Below are positions 1 through 8,833 of a stretch of DNA of 64,000 nt, piece after piece. The notes under the pieces were generated by a model. The model made no database searches. It saw only the letters and a program-made list of their open reading frames with translations, and was not told where the DNA came from. The stretch is taken from positions 375,229 to 439,228 of the forward strand of contig MKTK01000038.1 in NCBI GenBank assembly GCA_001898255.1, in the 5' to 3' direction. Source of the DNA: Chryseobacterium sp. 39-10 (GTDB taxonomy: Bacteria > Bacteroidota > Bacteroidia > Flavobacteriales > Weeksellaceae). The translations under genes were made by a program, and so were the position numbers. The first letter of the stretch is position 1; every line of letters starts with the position of its first letter.

Positions 1-1
1 A

Positions 2-955
2 GATCGGGGTTTTGCTGCATTTATGGATTCACCGAGGTATGCAACGGGCTACACTACGCTTTTTAATACCTTGGGAACGGTAGTGGAAACCCACATGCTC
101 AAACCCTACAAAGATCGTGTTCGTGCTACTTACGAGTATATGGTAAACGCTTTGCAATACGTGGAGAATCATACCAATGAAGTAAAACAATTGATGGAAG
201 AGTCCCTCGAAGATTTACAACCTAGCAGACAATATGCAATTCAGTGGATAATTGATAGCACTCAATTCCGAAATATTGATTTTAAAGGTTTTGAAGCCGG
301 AAGAAAACCCAGTGAAGTTTCCGGTAAACCACGATTATTCTACGATCGGCAAAAACCATTCACACGAAAAGTCAAGTTTTATGTCGATTATGAGCCCACC
401 AAAATGGTGACTATTCCTCGGTTTTATGTTGTTCCAAAATCCGAAAACCGGGTGATTTCTGATCTTAGAAGAAACAAAATCAATATGACTTCGCTACCCA
501 AAGATTCAGTTGTCACCGTTGAGGTTTATAGAATAACTGATTTTAAAACAGTGAAAAATCCTTATGAGGGGCACTATCTTCATTACGATACGTTCGCCAA
601 AAAGGAAACAAAGCAGATGCTGTTGAGAAAAGGCGATTGGCTTGTTTCTACCCAACAAAACGGCGTAAAATATCTTTTGGAAACCTTGGAGCCGGAAGCG
701 GTAGATTCGTTCTTTAACTGGAATTTTTTTGATGCCATTTTAAGTCAGAAAGAGTACTTTTCGGATTACGTTTTCGAAGATACTGCAGCCGATTTATTAA
801 AGAAAAACGCTGCCTTACGAACCGCATTTGAAATGGAAAAAATTGTAAATCAAGACCTCGCCAATAATCCCAATGCACAGCTGGACTGGGTTTACAAGCA
901 TTCTCCGTATTATGAAGCAACGGTTGGGCTTTATCCTGTCGTTAGAATCCCTTAG
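2..955 (+). CDS. M14 family zinc carboxypeptidase, C-terminal part (5' truncated by window edge)
   Basis: The reading frame is already open at base 2 and ends with TAG at 953-955, so only about 317 C-terminal residues are visible. The first segment (SPRYATGYTTLFNTLG followed by VETHMLKPY) resembles the end of the catalytic domain of bacterial M14 metallocarboxypeptidases. In that family the Glu of ETHMLKPY (codon 86-88) is the general base. The Zn-binding HxxE and distal His would lie upstream, outside the window. The remaining ~270 residues are a C-terminal extension that I cannot assign to a domain. Internal ATG at 23 is not the true start. It is convergent with the minus-strand cupin gene. 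The family call rests on the short visible catalytic segment. Confidence 0.7.
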   Translation, partial: DRGFAAFMDSPRYATGYTTLFNTLGTVVETHMLKPYKDRVRATYEYMVNALQYVENHTNEVKQLMEESLEDLQPSRQYAIQWIIDSTQFRNIDFKGFEAGRKPSEVSGKPRLFYDRQKPFTRKVKFYVDYEPTKMVTIPRFYVVPKSENRVISDLRRNKINMTSLPKDSVVTVEVYRITDFKTVKNPYEGHYLHYDTFAKKETKQMLLRKGDWLVSTQQNGVKYLLETLEPEAVDSFFNWNFFDAILSQKEYFSDYVFEDTAADLLKKNAALRTAFEMEKIVNQDLANNPNAQLDWVYKHSPYYEATVGLYPVVRIP

Positions 956-1103
956 TTGTCGTTCCCCTATTTCGGTCAAAAACTGAACTTGTTTATAGCC
1001 GCTAAGGATAAAATTTTTTCAATTCTTGATAGGCAAGTAGTCGAAAGTTGAAGCTTATAACCGTTTGATTTTCAGTGCGGTAAATTAACATTACTCAGCG
1101 TTT

Positions 1104-1985
1104 TTATTTGGGCAAACCTTTCCTTAATGCTTCGATGGCATATTGCACCGCTTTTTTCTCCTTCCAGTCCATGTATCTTTTCTTGAATCTTTTCTTCATG
1201 AAACTATCAAAGTTACGTTGCACAGCCAAGTTGTAAAGGGAGTGGGCTTTTACTGCCCAGGATTTATCCCAAGCTCGGAGTGAGATCGAGAAGCTGCCAT
1301 CCAAATACTTCATCCAATGCCACCAACCGGTCGGCATAAATAAAGTATCTCCATGCTCCAAGAAACATTCAATGCCCTCGATGCCGTCCAGCGCCGGAAA
1401 TTTCTCGAAATCCGGGTTGGCAATATTATAATCTTCCAGCGAATAAGTGGCGTAAGGAATCTGGTACAAACGTCTTTTCCATTTATAGTCGAAAAGTAAA
1501 ATGTGTTTTCTGCCATTAAAATGGGTGTGGAAAATATGCGCCATATCGATATCGAAATGCAAAAAAGTCTCCGACCCTTTTCCACCGAAAAACATGTTGG
1601 GATATTGATCAAGAAAGCCGCCCATTAAATCTTTGGGAGCAATATAATCTTTAAGCAGATCGGGAGCGAATTTTATGGGATCAAACAAAAAAATACGGAG
1701 ATCCGTTGGGGTTTCCCTAATAAGATCGATATAATCCCCGAATTTCATTTTTGCTGCCGAAGCATTGATGGGAGCTGAAGGATCGGCTTTAGAAGAATCG
1801 TACAAGGGCACTTCGACGTCACCCACCACCTCTTTCATATAATCGAGGGTCCATTTTTGATATGCAGGCCATTTGCGCGCCATATTTTTAATGACGACGG
1901 GTTTTCTGGGTTTAAGGTATTTCTCCCGGAAATCGTGCGCTGAGATATCGTCTACAACATCGATGGGTTTTAAATGAAGTGCCAT
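1104..1985 (-). CDS. Cupin-like (JmjC-type, cupin_8) protein, putative 2-oxoglutarate/Fe(II) oxygenase
   Basis: 293 residues, cytosolic, no signal peptide. The N-terminus (residues ~18-45, with KPVVIKNMARKWPA) is the usual opening of cupin_8/JmjC-like proteins. A double-stranded beta-helix follows. Candidate metal ligands are His143 and Asp145 in LHFDID and His223 in PTGWWHWM, matching the HxD...H facial triad of this superfamily; Lys160 in GRKHILLF is placed like the 2-oxoglutarate-binding Lys. The C-terminal ~55 residues are helical and very basic (KKRFKKRYMDWKEKK). Related proteins hydroxylate protein or small-molecule substrates, but the substrate cannot be read from sequence. It stands alone between convergent and divergent neighbours. 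Confidence 0.8.
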   Translation of the reverse strand: MALHLKPIDVVDDISAHDFREKYLKPRKPVVIKNMARKWPAYQKWTLDYMKEVVGDVEVPLYDSSKADPSAPINASAAKMKFGDYIDLIRETPTDLRIFLFDPIKFAPDLLKDYIAPKDLMGGFLDQYPNMFFGGKGSETFLHFDIDMAHIFHTHFNGRKHILLFDYKWKRRLYQIPYATYSLEDYNIANPDFEKFPALDGIEGIECFLEHGDTLFMPTGWWHWMKYLDGSFSISLRAWDKSWAVKAHSLYNLAVQRNFDSFMKKRFKKRYMDWKEKKAVQYAIEALRKGLPK

Positions 1986-2101
1986 GTTAACGGAATATTA
2001 AGATGCAAAATTAGTAAAAATAGAAGCAAACTGCGATGATTTTTACTGCAGTTTTATGTAACAATTTGCTTTTGCACTGTACTAATTTCCAAAACCTATC
2101 T

Positions 2102-4786
2102 ATGAAACGATTTTCCGTATTCTTTACTTTTTTAATTACCATTTTCACTTTTGCTCAAAATTCCATTACCGGAAAGATCTCAGACGAAGACGGAAAAGCG
2201 GTTGCAAGTGCAAGTGTTACGGTGGAAGAAGTAGGCAAAGATGCCATTATTGCCTATTCCATCACCAATGCGAAAGGCGAGTATAAAGTAACTTTCACCA
2301 GTTCTGCCCAGCATGTAGATCTTAAAGTAAAGGCCTTTAACCAGAAGCCGCAGGTGAGAACGGTACCCAACCAGAATCAGCATATTGATTTTAAATTGGA
2401 GGGCGATGCTACCGTTATTAAAGAGGTGAAGCTTAAATCAAAAATGATCACCAAGAAGGGGGATACCATTTCTTATGATTTGAAGGCATTTGAAAGCAAG
2501 TCGGATCGTACGCTTGCCGATGTTTTAAAGAAAGTTCCCGGCATTCAGGTCAACAAAGACGGCTCCATCCTTTATCAGGGAGAGCCCATCAATAAATTTT
2601 ATGTCAACGGAAAGGATCTGATGGAAGGCGGCTACGGCACCATTAATAATTCGTTGCCGAAAGATGCCGTGCAAAAAATTGAAGTGATGGAAAATCACCA
2701 ACCGGTGAAAATCCTTCAGGATAAAGTGCCTTCCGAAAATGCTGCCCTTAACGTTAAACTGAAAAACACCGTGACCATGACGGGGCGCGGCGAAGTAGGT
2801 GCAGGTTTCAATCCGTTGTTGTGGAACGTGAAGCTTACGCCGATGTTTTTCGGGCAGAAGAATCAGTGGGTGGTCAACTATAAAGCGAACAATACCGGCG
2901 AAACGGTAGAGAAAGAAGGTAATCTGCTTGCGTTCGGGAATCGTTTTGAGGGCAGAAGAGCGCAGGCGGCACAGAGAAACTGGATCAATGTTGAAGGCGC
3001 ATCTACACCATCACTTCCCGAGAAAAGATACCTGATGAACAACGTCCATTTTTTCTCGGCCAATGTGTTGACCAATCCTTTCAAAAACAAAGAATGGGAA
3101 TTTAAAGCCAGTGCTAATTACTCTAACAATGGTATTTCGCGGGATTCTTATTTGGAAACGGTATATGCGCCATCACAATCCATCCCAGGTGGACTGACCG
3201 TTTCGCAGCAAATCAGTAATAAATATTACAGCAATAGCTCCAAAGCAGAAATGATCTTTACCAAGAATGCCAAAAAAGGATTTTTTAAAAACACGACAAC
3301 ATGGAATGGTTTCTGGGGCGCCGACCGTGCAGATGCTACCAATGCTACCGCTTCGGGCGTAAGGAATGCGGGTGAAAGTCTAGAGTCGCCTACGGGTAGT
3401 TTTCAGAACTCCCTGAGCACAATTATTCCGTGGAAAGATAAATTGGTGAATGTGATGAGTTATTTCAATTATCAGAACGACAGACAGACATTAAACATCA
3501 ATCCGGCGAATTATTCTGCTTCCAACATTTTTCCCGAGGCCAATCTTTACGATCAGCTGAAGCAGGAATTAGCACTTAAAACATTGGAAATCAATCATTC
3601 TGCATCAGTTGGGTTTAGCTATAAAAAATTCACTTTCACCCCGGAAGTTGGTTTGAATATGCGTTTTAACGGAATGAACTCATTGCTTTCAGGAACGAAT
3701 AACCATACATTCAGCTCGTTGGGCGAACGGTTTCGCAATGATATGAACTGGAATGAAATGCAACCGTATACCCAAGTGATGGTTAACTACAAAACAAACA
3801 CGCTTAATTTTAATGTAACTTTGCCGATGAACTTCTATGGTGTTGATTACAAGGATCATGTAAGAAATGTTTCACGTGAAATATCGAAAACCGTCTTTGA
3901 ACCGAGTATGTTTGTGAGTTGGGATTTTGCCTCTTTCTTTAAGCTATGGGCATTTGGAAATATTAACTATAATTTCGGAAGTTTTGGTTCTCAATATGGA
4001 GGTTTTCTCCTGAGCAACCCTTTAAGTATCGGTCTTAAGGACAGTCCGCTTCCGGAAAACATCAGCAGAAGCATTGGCTCGAGGTTAGAATATCGTAACC
4101 CGCTCAACAATTTATTCTTTAATGTGGGCTACAACTTCAGCAACACCACCAATAATTTGATTACAAGCAGGACGATTACGCCCACCACGAACCTTATTGA
4201 GACTATAGCGTACAAAAACACACCGGTGACGCAAAGGGAAAGAGTGGAAGTGGGCAAGTATATGCCCAACTTTAAATCGAATGTATCGCTCAGTTTTGCC
4301 AATCAGGACTCAAACAGTTTTACACTTTTTAATGGCAATATTATAGAATCTAAAAACAATGGACAAACTGCGGGCTTCAAGTTCAACAACACTTATTTTT
4401 CTTGGATGAGTGTGGATTATAACCTTTCCATGAACTGGAACCAGAACAAAAACCTCACGGATGATTTCCAGGTAAAAACCAGTGGATGGAATCATAATCT
4501 GGCTCTGTTTGTATATCCGATGACTAACCATACCATTGGTTTTAACTGGGACGATGTATCGAGTAAAACCAAGAATGAGAGCTATCGAAATGCATTTTAC
4601 GATCTTTCTTACCAATATACGTGGGCAAAGAAAAAAATCGATTTTGAAGTAAAGTGGCTCAATATTGCCAACAAGAAACTGTACGAAGTGGTGTCTGTAG
4701 ATTCTGGTACCAATGCTATTTCCCGCAGCACGATCAATATTCGGCCAAGCCAAGTAATGTTTACCGTAAAGTTTAACTTTAAATAA
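2102..4786 (+). CDS. TonB-dependent-receptor-like outer membrane beta-barrel protein
   Basis: 894 residues from the ATG at 2102, chosen over the in-frame ATG at 2036 because it begins a clean signal peptide (MKRFSVFFTFLITIFTFAQ). Residues ~22-100 form a carboxypeptidase-regulatory-like beta-sandwich (SITGKISDEDGKAVASASV). Residues ~125-225 resemble a TonB plug (LADVLKKVPGIQVNKDGSI, then NGKDL and an A-ALNVKL strand). The rest is a long beta-barrel rich in Asn and aromatic residues ending in VKFNFK. This is the OMP_b-brl_3 style common in Flavobacteriia. No SusD-like partner lies next to it, so it is not an obvious Sus-type glycan uptake pair. Substrate unknown. Confidence 0.85.
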   Translation: MKRFSVFFTFLITIFTFAQNSITGKISDEDGKAVASASVTVEEVGKDAIIAYSITNAKGEYKVTFTSSAQHVDLKVKAFNQKPQVRTVPNQNQHIDFKLEGDATVIKEVKLKSKMITKKGDTISYDLKAFESKSDRTLADVLKKVPGIQVNKDGSILYQGEPINKFYVNGKDLMEGGYGTINNSLPKDAVQKIEVMENHQPVKILQDKVPSENAALNVKLKNTVTMTGRGEVGAGFNPLLWNVKLTPMFFGQKNQWVVNYKANNTGETVEKEGNLLAFGNRFEGRRAQAAQRNWINVEGASTPSLPEKRYLMNNVHFFSANVLTNPFKNKEWEFKASANYSNNGISRDSYLETVYAPSQSIPGGLTVSQQISNKYYSNSSKAEMIFTKNAKKGFFKNTTTWNGFWGADRADATNATASGVRNAGESLESPTGSFQNSLSTIIPWKDKLVNVMSYFNYQNDRQTLNINPANYSASNIFPEANLYDQLKQELALKTLEINHSASVGFSYKKFTFTPEVGLNMRFNGMNSLLSGTNNHTFSSLGERFRNDMNWNEMQPYTQVMVNYKTNTLNFNVTLPMNFYGVDYKDHVRNVSREISKTVFEPSMFVSWDFASFFKLWAFGNINYNFGSFGSQYGGFLLSNPLSIGLKDSPLPENISRSIGSRLEYRNPLNNLFFNVGYNFSNTTNNLITSRTITPTTNLIETIAYKNTPVTQRERVEVGKYMPNFKSNVSLSFANQDSNSFTLFNGNIIESKNNGQTAGFKFNNTYFSWMSVDYNLSMNWNQNKNLTDDFQVKTSGWNHNLALFVYPMTNHTIGFNWDDVSSKTKNESYRNAFYDLSYQYTWAKKKIDFEVKWLNIANKKLYEVVSVDSGTNAISRSTINIRPSQVMFTVKFNFK

Positions 4787-5087
4787 AAGTACACATACCC
4801 CGTTTATCCCTTTTACTTTGAAGATGTACACTAAAAATTGACCAGTAGCTGCCGTTGTAGGAGCACAGTTGATAGATAGCAACTTTTGGCATGGAGCGTT
4901 ATTGTTGCAGGATTTAATCATACAAACATAAATTCAATCCAAATGTCTCATCAAAAAATCATCCACCAGGAAGGATTCTTGGAATAGAATCTAATGATAA
5001 AGGAAGACCAATGATAACCTTATTATCAGTTGCATAAAATAATCCGCTTTAAGAGGAGTTAAATTAAATTTGTAATTTAGTGATCTT
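4787..5087. other. Intergenic region between barrel protein and TetR gene; possible IS scar
   Basis: 301 bases without a convincing gene. Around 4825-4880 there is a TGTACACT...TTGACCAGTAG stretch that looks like the end of an IS21-type element, but no transposase fragment or second end is visible. No terminator hairpin was found behind the barrel gene. The right end carries the tetR promoter. Confidence 0.3.
5065..5072 (+). promoter_or_regulatory. -7 promoter element of the TetR-family gene
   Basis: TAAATTTG fits the Bacteroidota -7 consensus TAnnTTTG and lies 15 bases before the ATG at 5088. No good TTG -33 element stands at the usual distance. Confidence 0.6.
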
Positions 5088-5678
5088 ATGAAAAAATCGG
5101 AAGCAACACGGCTGACCATCTTACAAAAGGCATTCGAGCTGATTTATGTTAAAGGTTATCAGGCAACAAGTATAGACGACATTATTGCCAAGACGCAAGT
5201 CACAAAAGGGGCGTTTTATTACCATTTCAAAACCAAAGATGAAATGGGCATTGCAATTATCAACGAGATCCTGAAACCTACCCTTACAAAGAGTTTTATT
5301 GAACCCTTACAAATGGAACAAAATCCACTGGAAGCCATTTACAACTTAATGGATATGCTTTTGATGAAAAACGAGTTTTTAAAGGTGGAATACGGTTGTC
5401 CTGCCTCTAACTTCACTCAGGAAATGACGCCGTGGCATGCAGATTTTAATAAAGCATTATACCAATTGACCAAACAATGGACAAATGTAATGGCAGCGGC
5501 CATTGAGAAAGGAAAGGAAAATGCATTTGTGCGTGAGGATGTAGATGCAGAACGGGTAACCCTATTTGTAATGTCGGGCTACTGGGGCATCCGGAATTTC
5601 GGAAAGTTAGAGAACAGCAAAAAGGTATATATACCCTATCTTAAAGAACTTAAAAACTACCTGGAGACGCTGAAATAA
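5088..5678 (+). CDS. TetR/AcrR family transcriptional regulator
   Basis: 196 residues. Residues ~5-55 are a typical TetR DNA-binding domain, with the recognition region VTKGAFYYHFKTKDEM. The remaining ~140 residues are the ligand-binding and dimerisation domain, with two Cys (YGCPAS and none nearby) and many aromatics; the ligand cannot be inferred. The gene ends 10 bases before a 26-base near-palindrome (5689-5714) that overlaps the promoter of the following membrane-protein pair, so the likely job is repression of 5743-6646. Its own promoter shows no copy of the palindrome, so autoregulation is not evident. Confidence 0.93.
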   Translation: MKKSEATRLTILQKAFELIYVKGYQATSIDDIIAKTQVTKGAFYYHFKTKDEMGIAIINEILKPTLTKSFIEPLQMEQNPLEAIYNLMDMLLMKNEFLKVEYGCPASNFTQEMTPWHADFNKALYQLTKQWTNVMAAAIEKGKENAFVREDVDAERVTLFVMSGYWGIRNFGKLENSKKVYIPYLKELKNYLETLK

Positions 5679-5688
5679 TTTTTTCATC

Positions 5689-5714
5689 AAAAACATACTA
5701 ATTGGTATGTTTTT
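5689..5714. promoter_or_regulatory. TetR-type operator palindrome
   Basis: A 26-base inverted repeat with core ACATACTAATTGGTATGT; the arms pair throughout except at one symmetric position pair near the centre, and flanking A and T tracts extend the symmetry. Length and symmetry fit TetR-family operators. It sits 3 bases upstream of the -7 box at 5718-5725, where bound protein would block RNA polymerase, and directly behind the tetR gene. Confidence 0.75.
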
Positions 5715-5717
5715 AAT

Positions 5718-5725
5718 TATCTTTG
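5718..5725 (+). promoter_or_regulatory. -7 promoter element of the DUF6010-like/membrane-protein operon
   Basis: TATCTTTG matches TAnnTTTG exactly. It lies inside the longer ATG-initiated reading frame that begins at 5707, which argues that the true start is the ATG at 5743, 17 bases after the box. Confidence 0.7.
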
Positions 5726-5742
5726 TTCCAGAAATTCAAAGT

Positions 5743-6180
5743 ATGGAGGCCTCTGCTCATGTTGTTCCTGACTTTACGCTGTTATCGTCGATTGTTGCCG
5801 TGCTGATTGCAATTGCTTTCATCGTCGTCATGTCGTTTGTAAGAGAGCCAGCCCGACAAAAGATAAACGCCATCATCATTGCAGGTGCAGGATCGGTCTA
5901 TTGGAATAGTGGTTTAGGAGTTTGGGAATTTTTATTCGGCTCAATTATGTTATTTGTGGCTTTTAAAGGATTGAAACATTACTATTTCATTGGTATTGGC
6001 TGGTTGCTCCACACAGGATGGGACATTATGCATCATCTCTTTGCCACCCCCATTGTCTATCTTGAACCTTCATCTTCGGCAGGTTGCGCCGTGTGTGATC
6101 CCATTCTTGCCCTCTGGTTTTTCCTCGGTGCACCCACCATTTGGAACTTACATAAAAAACAAACCTCAATTACTTTATAA
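5743..6180 (+). CDS. Small integral membrane protein, DUF6010-like
   Basis: 145 residues from the ATG at 5743; the upstream ATG at 5707 would put the promoter inside the gene. Four hydrophobic segments are visible (about 14-32, 42-60, 62-100 in part, 118-134). A conserved-looking cluster of polar residues lies in and after the third: His90, Trp93, Asp94, His97, His98 (HTGWDIMHH), followed by a CxxC-type pair Cys115/Cys118 (GCAVCDP). These suggest metal or cofactor binding, but no function is known to me. It is the first gene behind the TetR operator and is followed after one base by another membrane protein. The DUF6010 assignment is from memory of the family's pattern. Confidence 0.7.
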   Translation: MEASAHVVPDFTLLSSIVAVLIAIAFIVVMSFVREPARQKINAIIIAGAGSVYWNSGLGVWEFLFGSIMLFVAFKGLKHYYFIGIGWLLHTGWDIMHHLFATPIVYLEPSSSAGCAVCDPILALWFFLGAPTIWNLHKKQTSITL

Positions 6181-6181
6181 A

Positions 6182-6646
6182 ATGTATTCTACCCTTTTAT
6201 TTCTTCACTCCATAGTTCGTTGGCTGGTATTGGCCTCTTTGCTCCTTGCTATTTTTCGTGCTTACAAAGGATGGTTCTTAAAGAAAAGGTTTTCCAAATT
6301 TGACAATGCTGCAAGGCACTGGGCTGCAACCATCGCTCATACGCAGCTTGTTATAGGGCTTCTACTTTATTTTGTAAGTCCTATTATTGAATATTTTCGG
6401 CATTCCTATAAAGAAGCAGTTCATCTGCGGGAAATTCGTTTTTTCGGTATGGAACACAGCTTAATGATGCTGACGGCCATCATTATCATAACAATAGGTT
6501 CAGCAAAAGCAAAACGCAGACAAACCGATACCCAAAAATTTAAGACGATGGCGATCTGGTTTTCGGTTGCCCTTTTAATTATTCTGATAATGATACCTTG
6601 GTGTTTTTCGCCCTTTGTAAGCCGCCCTTATTACAGGTCATTTTAG
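6182..6646 (+). CDS. Four-helix membrane protein, cytochrome b-like
   Basis: 154 residues starting at the ATG one base after the previous stop, so translationally coupled. Four membrane helices: ~5-27, 47-66, 88-106, 122-145. Single histidines sit in or at the edges of three helices (His9 in helix 1, His53 in helix 2, His92 in helix 3), an arrangement seen in small haem-binding membrane proteins; Bacteroidota homologues are often called cytochrome B. Haem binding here is inference. The C-terminus ends in PYYRSF on the cytosolic or periplasmic face. Probably co-regulated by the neighbouring TetR protein. Confidence 0.7.
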   Translation: MYSTLLFLHSIVRWLVLASLLLAIFRAYKGWFLKKRFSKFDNAARHWAATIAHTQLVIGLLLYFVSPIIEYFRHSYKEAVHLREIRFFGMEHSLMMLTAIIIITIGSAKAKRRQTDTQKFKTMAIWFSVALLIILIMIPWCFSPFVSRPYYRSF

Positions 6647-6651
6647 ACCTC

Positions 6652-6680
6652 GGCTGCGCAAAGTCTCCCGACTTTGAGCC
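6652..6680 (+). other. Inverted repeat behind the membrane-protein pair
   Basis: CAAAGTC and GACTTTG form a 7-bp stem around a TCCC loop, extended by GGCT/AGCC across a bulge. It is followed by an A-run rather than a T-run, so it is not a canonical intrinsic terminator. Confidence 0.4.
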
Positions 6681-6694
6681 ATCAAAAAAATAAC

Positions 6695-6702
6695 TATCTT
6701 TG
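6695..6702 (+). promoter_or_regulatory. Orphan -7 promoter element
   Basis: TATCTTTG is an exact TAnnTTTG match in a region without a secure gene. It would drive transcription into the short hydrophobic reading frame at 6770-6889. Confidence 0.4.
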
Positions 6703-6769
6703 AAAAAACGCTGCCGATGAAAGACGGTTAGTTCAAAAGGAAATAGACGCTCCTGGAGACATTGGAATA

Positions 6770-6889
6770 GTGGAAGCTTTTGAGTTACTTTTCTATTTAA
6801 TAGCTTATTTAGCAATTCCTATTACAATAGGAATTGTAATTATTTTTCTTTTATATCGACTGCTTCGCTATTTAAAGAGTCGGTGGTAG
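6770..6889 (+). CDS. Possible small single-span membrane peptide (GTG start)
   Basis: A 39-residue frame beginning at GTG 6770: after VEAFELLFYLIAYLA come a strongly hydrophobic segment (IPITIGIVIIFLLY) and a basic tail (RLLRYLKSRW). This is the architecture of a one- to two-pass membrane miniprotein with positive-inside tail. A TATCTTTG box lies 68 bases upstream. There is no ATG in frame; the frame stays open back to 6704 without a normal start. It may be a real small protein or the remnant of a longer gene. Confidence 0.3.
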   Translation: MEAFELLFYLIAYLAIPITIGIVIIFLLYRLLRYLKSRW

Positions 6890-7102
6890 TATGCAAAATT
6901 CTGATCTATGATTATAAGAAATGGAGCAGGAAAAACTTTAATCCACATTGACAATGCATGCCATACAAGTAGTTTTTTTTGATTATTTGTTAGTGTCATT
7001 TTGTGTTGTTATGCAAAGAGCAATACACAGCAACCTGCAACAGATCGTTTGCCGGTTTTTTCTTATCTTTACTCCCCTGCAGTTGCAGGAAAACACCCAT
7101 GT

Positions 7103-8833
7103 ATGCCAAGAAAGATTAAAAACCAGGAACCGACAAGTTTCAGGATCAGAAAATTCATCCATTACTCGCTTTTGTTATGTATATTGCTTATTCAGCTGCT
7201 GATTGCGGGTTTTTTCTATAACGAGTTTGTAAGCCGTAAAAATTCAAAATTTATACATCAACAGCTCGAACAGATTGACGCCCTCGAAAAAATAACAGAC
7301 AACTCCAGAACCCAGCTTTTACAATCTCAAGATTTTTTTCAGAAATACCTCATTACTAATGATAAAAAGTTCCTGGAATCTTATTTTGAATCGGTTAACC
7401 GGCTGACTAAAAATTTTGACAGCATCAACCGATTCAGGAACCCCAATTTATCCAAAATACTTTTGCGTAGAAGCGGCGACATCACCGAGTTCAAGAAACT
7501 AAAAATCCTGGCCGACTCTACCTATAAGTTTTCTACCCGGTCCAACTTTAAGATTCGGGAAGATTTTCCTCGGCTAAAAAAACCAGATTTTTACTACAAC
7601 TTCGATAAGTTTGATATCCAGACCCAAACCTTTTCGGATACCATTAAGAAGAAAGGCCTTTTCGGAAGGTTGGGGGATGCCATAGCCGGAAAAGAAAATG
7701 TGCGAAAAGAGAGCACCATTATTACCATGAAAAACGGCGGCCCTAAAAATGATATTTCCAAACTAAAAAAGGACATGGACAGCATCATGCAATCGGTGAA
7801 CAATCATTACACCAAGGAAGTGCAAAAAATGCAGCTGACCATCACCAAAAACAGAGACGTAAGCGGCAAGTTTTATAAGATATTCAATAATCTTTTGATG
7901 TACAGCAACGACCTGATGAACATCTATGAGCACGCCGTGAAAGAGGCCAAAGTACAGTTGCAGAAAGAGCTTGACCAACAAAATTCCGAAGCGAGCGCGA
8001 TTCGCCAAAACCTCATCCTGGGTGCTATGGTACTGATGTTTATCGTATCTATCTTAATCATGTATCTCACCAGGATCGCTTTTGTGTACGAGAAAAAACT
8101 GAGTGCCGCCAACCTGCAAATCCGTGAGAACCTTAATTTTAAAAACCGACTACTGGGCATGCTGAGCCATGAACTGCGCTCACCGCTTAAGATTATCGGG
8201 ATTTTCATCAACAGGATTAATAAGAAAACAGAGGATGAGACGATAAAATCTTATCTTAAATCCATCAGTTTTACCAATGATTCGCTTCTCATTCAGGCCA
8301 ATCAGATATTAGAATTCACCAAAAATCAGAACAAAGAAAACAAGATTGTACCCACCGAGTTTAACCTCAGAAATGAAATTTTATCCATCCTGACTTCCGT
8401 AAAACCTTTTATAGAAACCAGAAATAATGAGTTCAGCACACAGGTCGACATCAACCCCAAACTTCAAATTTTCTCAGACAGAACCAAGATTCACCAGCTT
8501 TTTATGAATATCTTGGGCAATGCCAATAAGTTTACGGAGCATGGAGAAATTAGTGTTAGTACAAAATCGGAAGTGCTGGATCAGCAGACTGTTGTGCTTC
8601 AGACAGCCATCCAAGATACAGGTGCAGGTATTTCATCATCGGATCTTGAAAATATCTTTGAGCCCTACTACCAAGGCGTGTTATCCGAAGATGTGGACAA
8701 TTTGGGAGCTGGGTTGGGATTAAGTCTTTGCAAGGAAATTGTAGCGCTTTTTGGAGGGACAATATCCGCAGAAAGTGAGCCAGGAAAAGGCACCACAGTG
8801 AAATTCGCCATACAATTAAGCATCAACCCATGA
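7103..8833 (+). CDS. Membrane-bound sensor histidine kinase
   Basis: 576 residues from the ATG at 7103, which begins a short basic cytosolic tail before the first membrane helix (~21-40). A large extracytoplasmic sensor region (~41-302), charged and helical and without a recognised ligand domain, precedes a second helix (~303-325). Then come the HisKA domain with the phospho-accepting His356 in GMLSHELRSP, the N box (NILGNANKFTEHG), G1 box (DTGAGISSSD) and G2 box (GAGLGLSLCKEIV) of the HATPase domain. The stop overlaps the start of the response regulator by 4 bases (ATGA), so the pair is co-translated. The signal is unknown; an imperfect -7 box TATCTTTA lies at 7064-7071. Confidence 0.95.
   Translation: MPRKIKNQEPTSFRIRKFIHYSLLLCILLIQLLIAGFFYNEFVSRKNSKFIHQQLEQIDALEKITDNSRTQLLQSQDFFQKYLITNDKKFLESYFESVNRLTKNFDSINRFRNPNLSKILLRRSGDITEFKKLKILADSTYKFSTRSNFKIREDFPRLKKPDFYYNFDKFDIQTQTFSDTIKKKGLFGRLGDAIAGKENVRKESTIITMKNGGPKNDISKLKKDMDSIMQSVNNHYTKEVQKMQLTITKNRDVSGKFYKIFNNLLMYSNDLMNIYEHAVKEAKVQLQKELDQQNSEASAIRQNLILGAMVLMFIVSILIMYLTRIAFVYEKKLSAANLQIRENLNFKNRLLGMLSHELRSPLKIIGIFINRINKKTEDETIKSYLKSISFTNDSLLIQANQILEFTKNQNKENKIVPTEFNLRNEILSILTSVKPFIETRNNEFSTQVDINPKLQIFSDRTKIHQLFMNILGNANKFTEHGEISVSTKSEVLDQQTVVLQTAIQDTGAGISSSDLENIFEPYYQGVLSEDVDNLGAGLGLSLCKEIVALFGGTISAESEPGKGTTVKFAIQLSINP

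Noticed and set aside
4310-4921. 203-residue minus-strand reading frame over the end of the outer-membrane barrel gene
   Set aside because: It is antisense to a convincing barrel C-terminus, has no domain or promoter, and its composition is that of a shadow frame.
4941-5028. Short frame with NHPPGRIL, reminiscent of HigA-type antitoxins
   Set aside because: Only a few residues resemble the family, the helix-turn-helix pattern is missing, and no HigB-like toxin is adjacent.
6948-7202. 84-residue frame overlapping the histidine kinase start
   Set aside because: Overlaps the kinase in another frame, no domain, and the kinase N-terminus is well supported.
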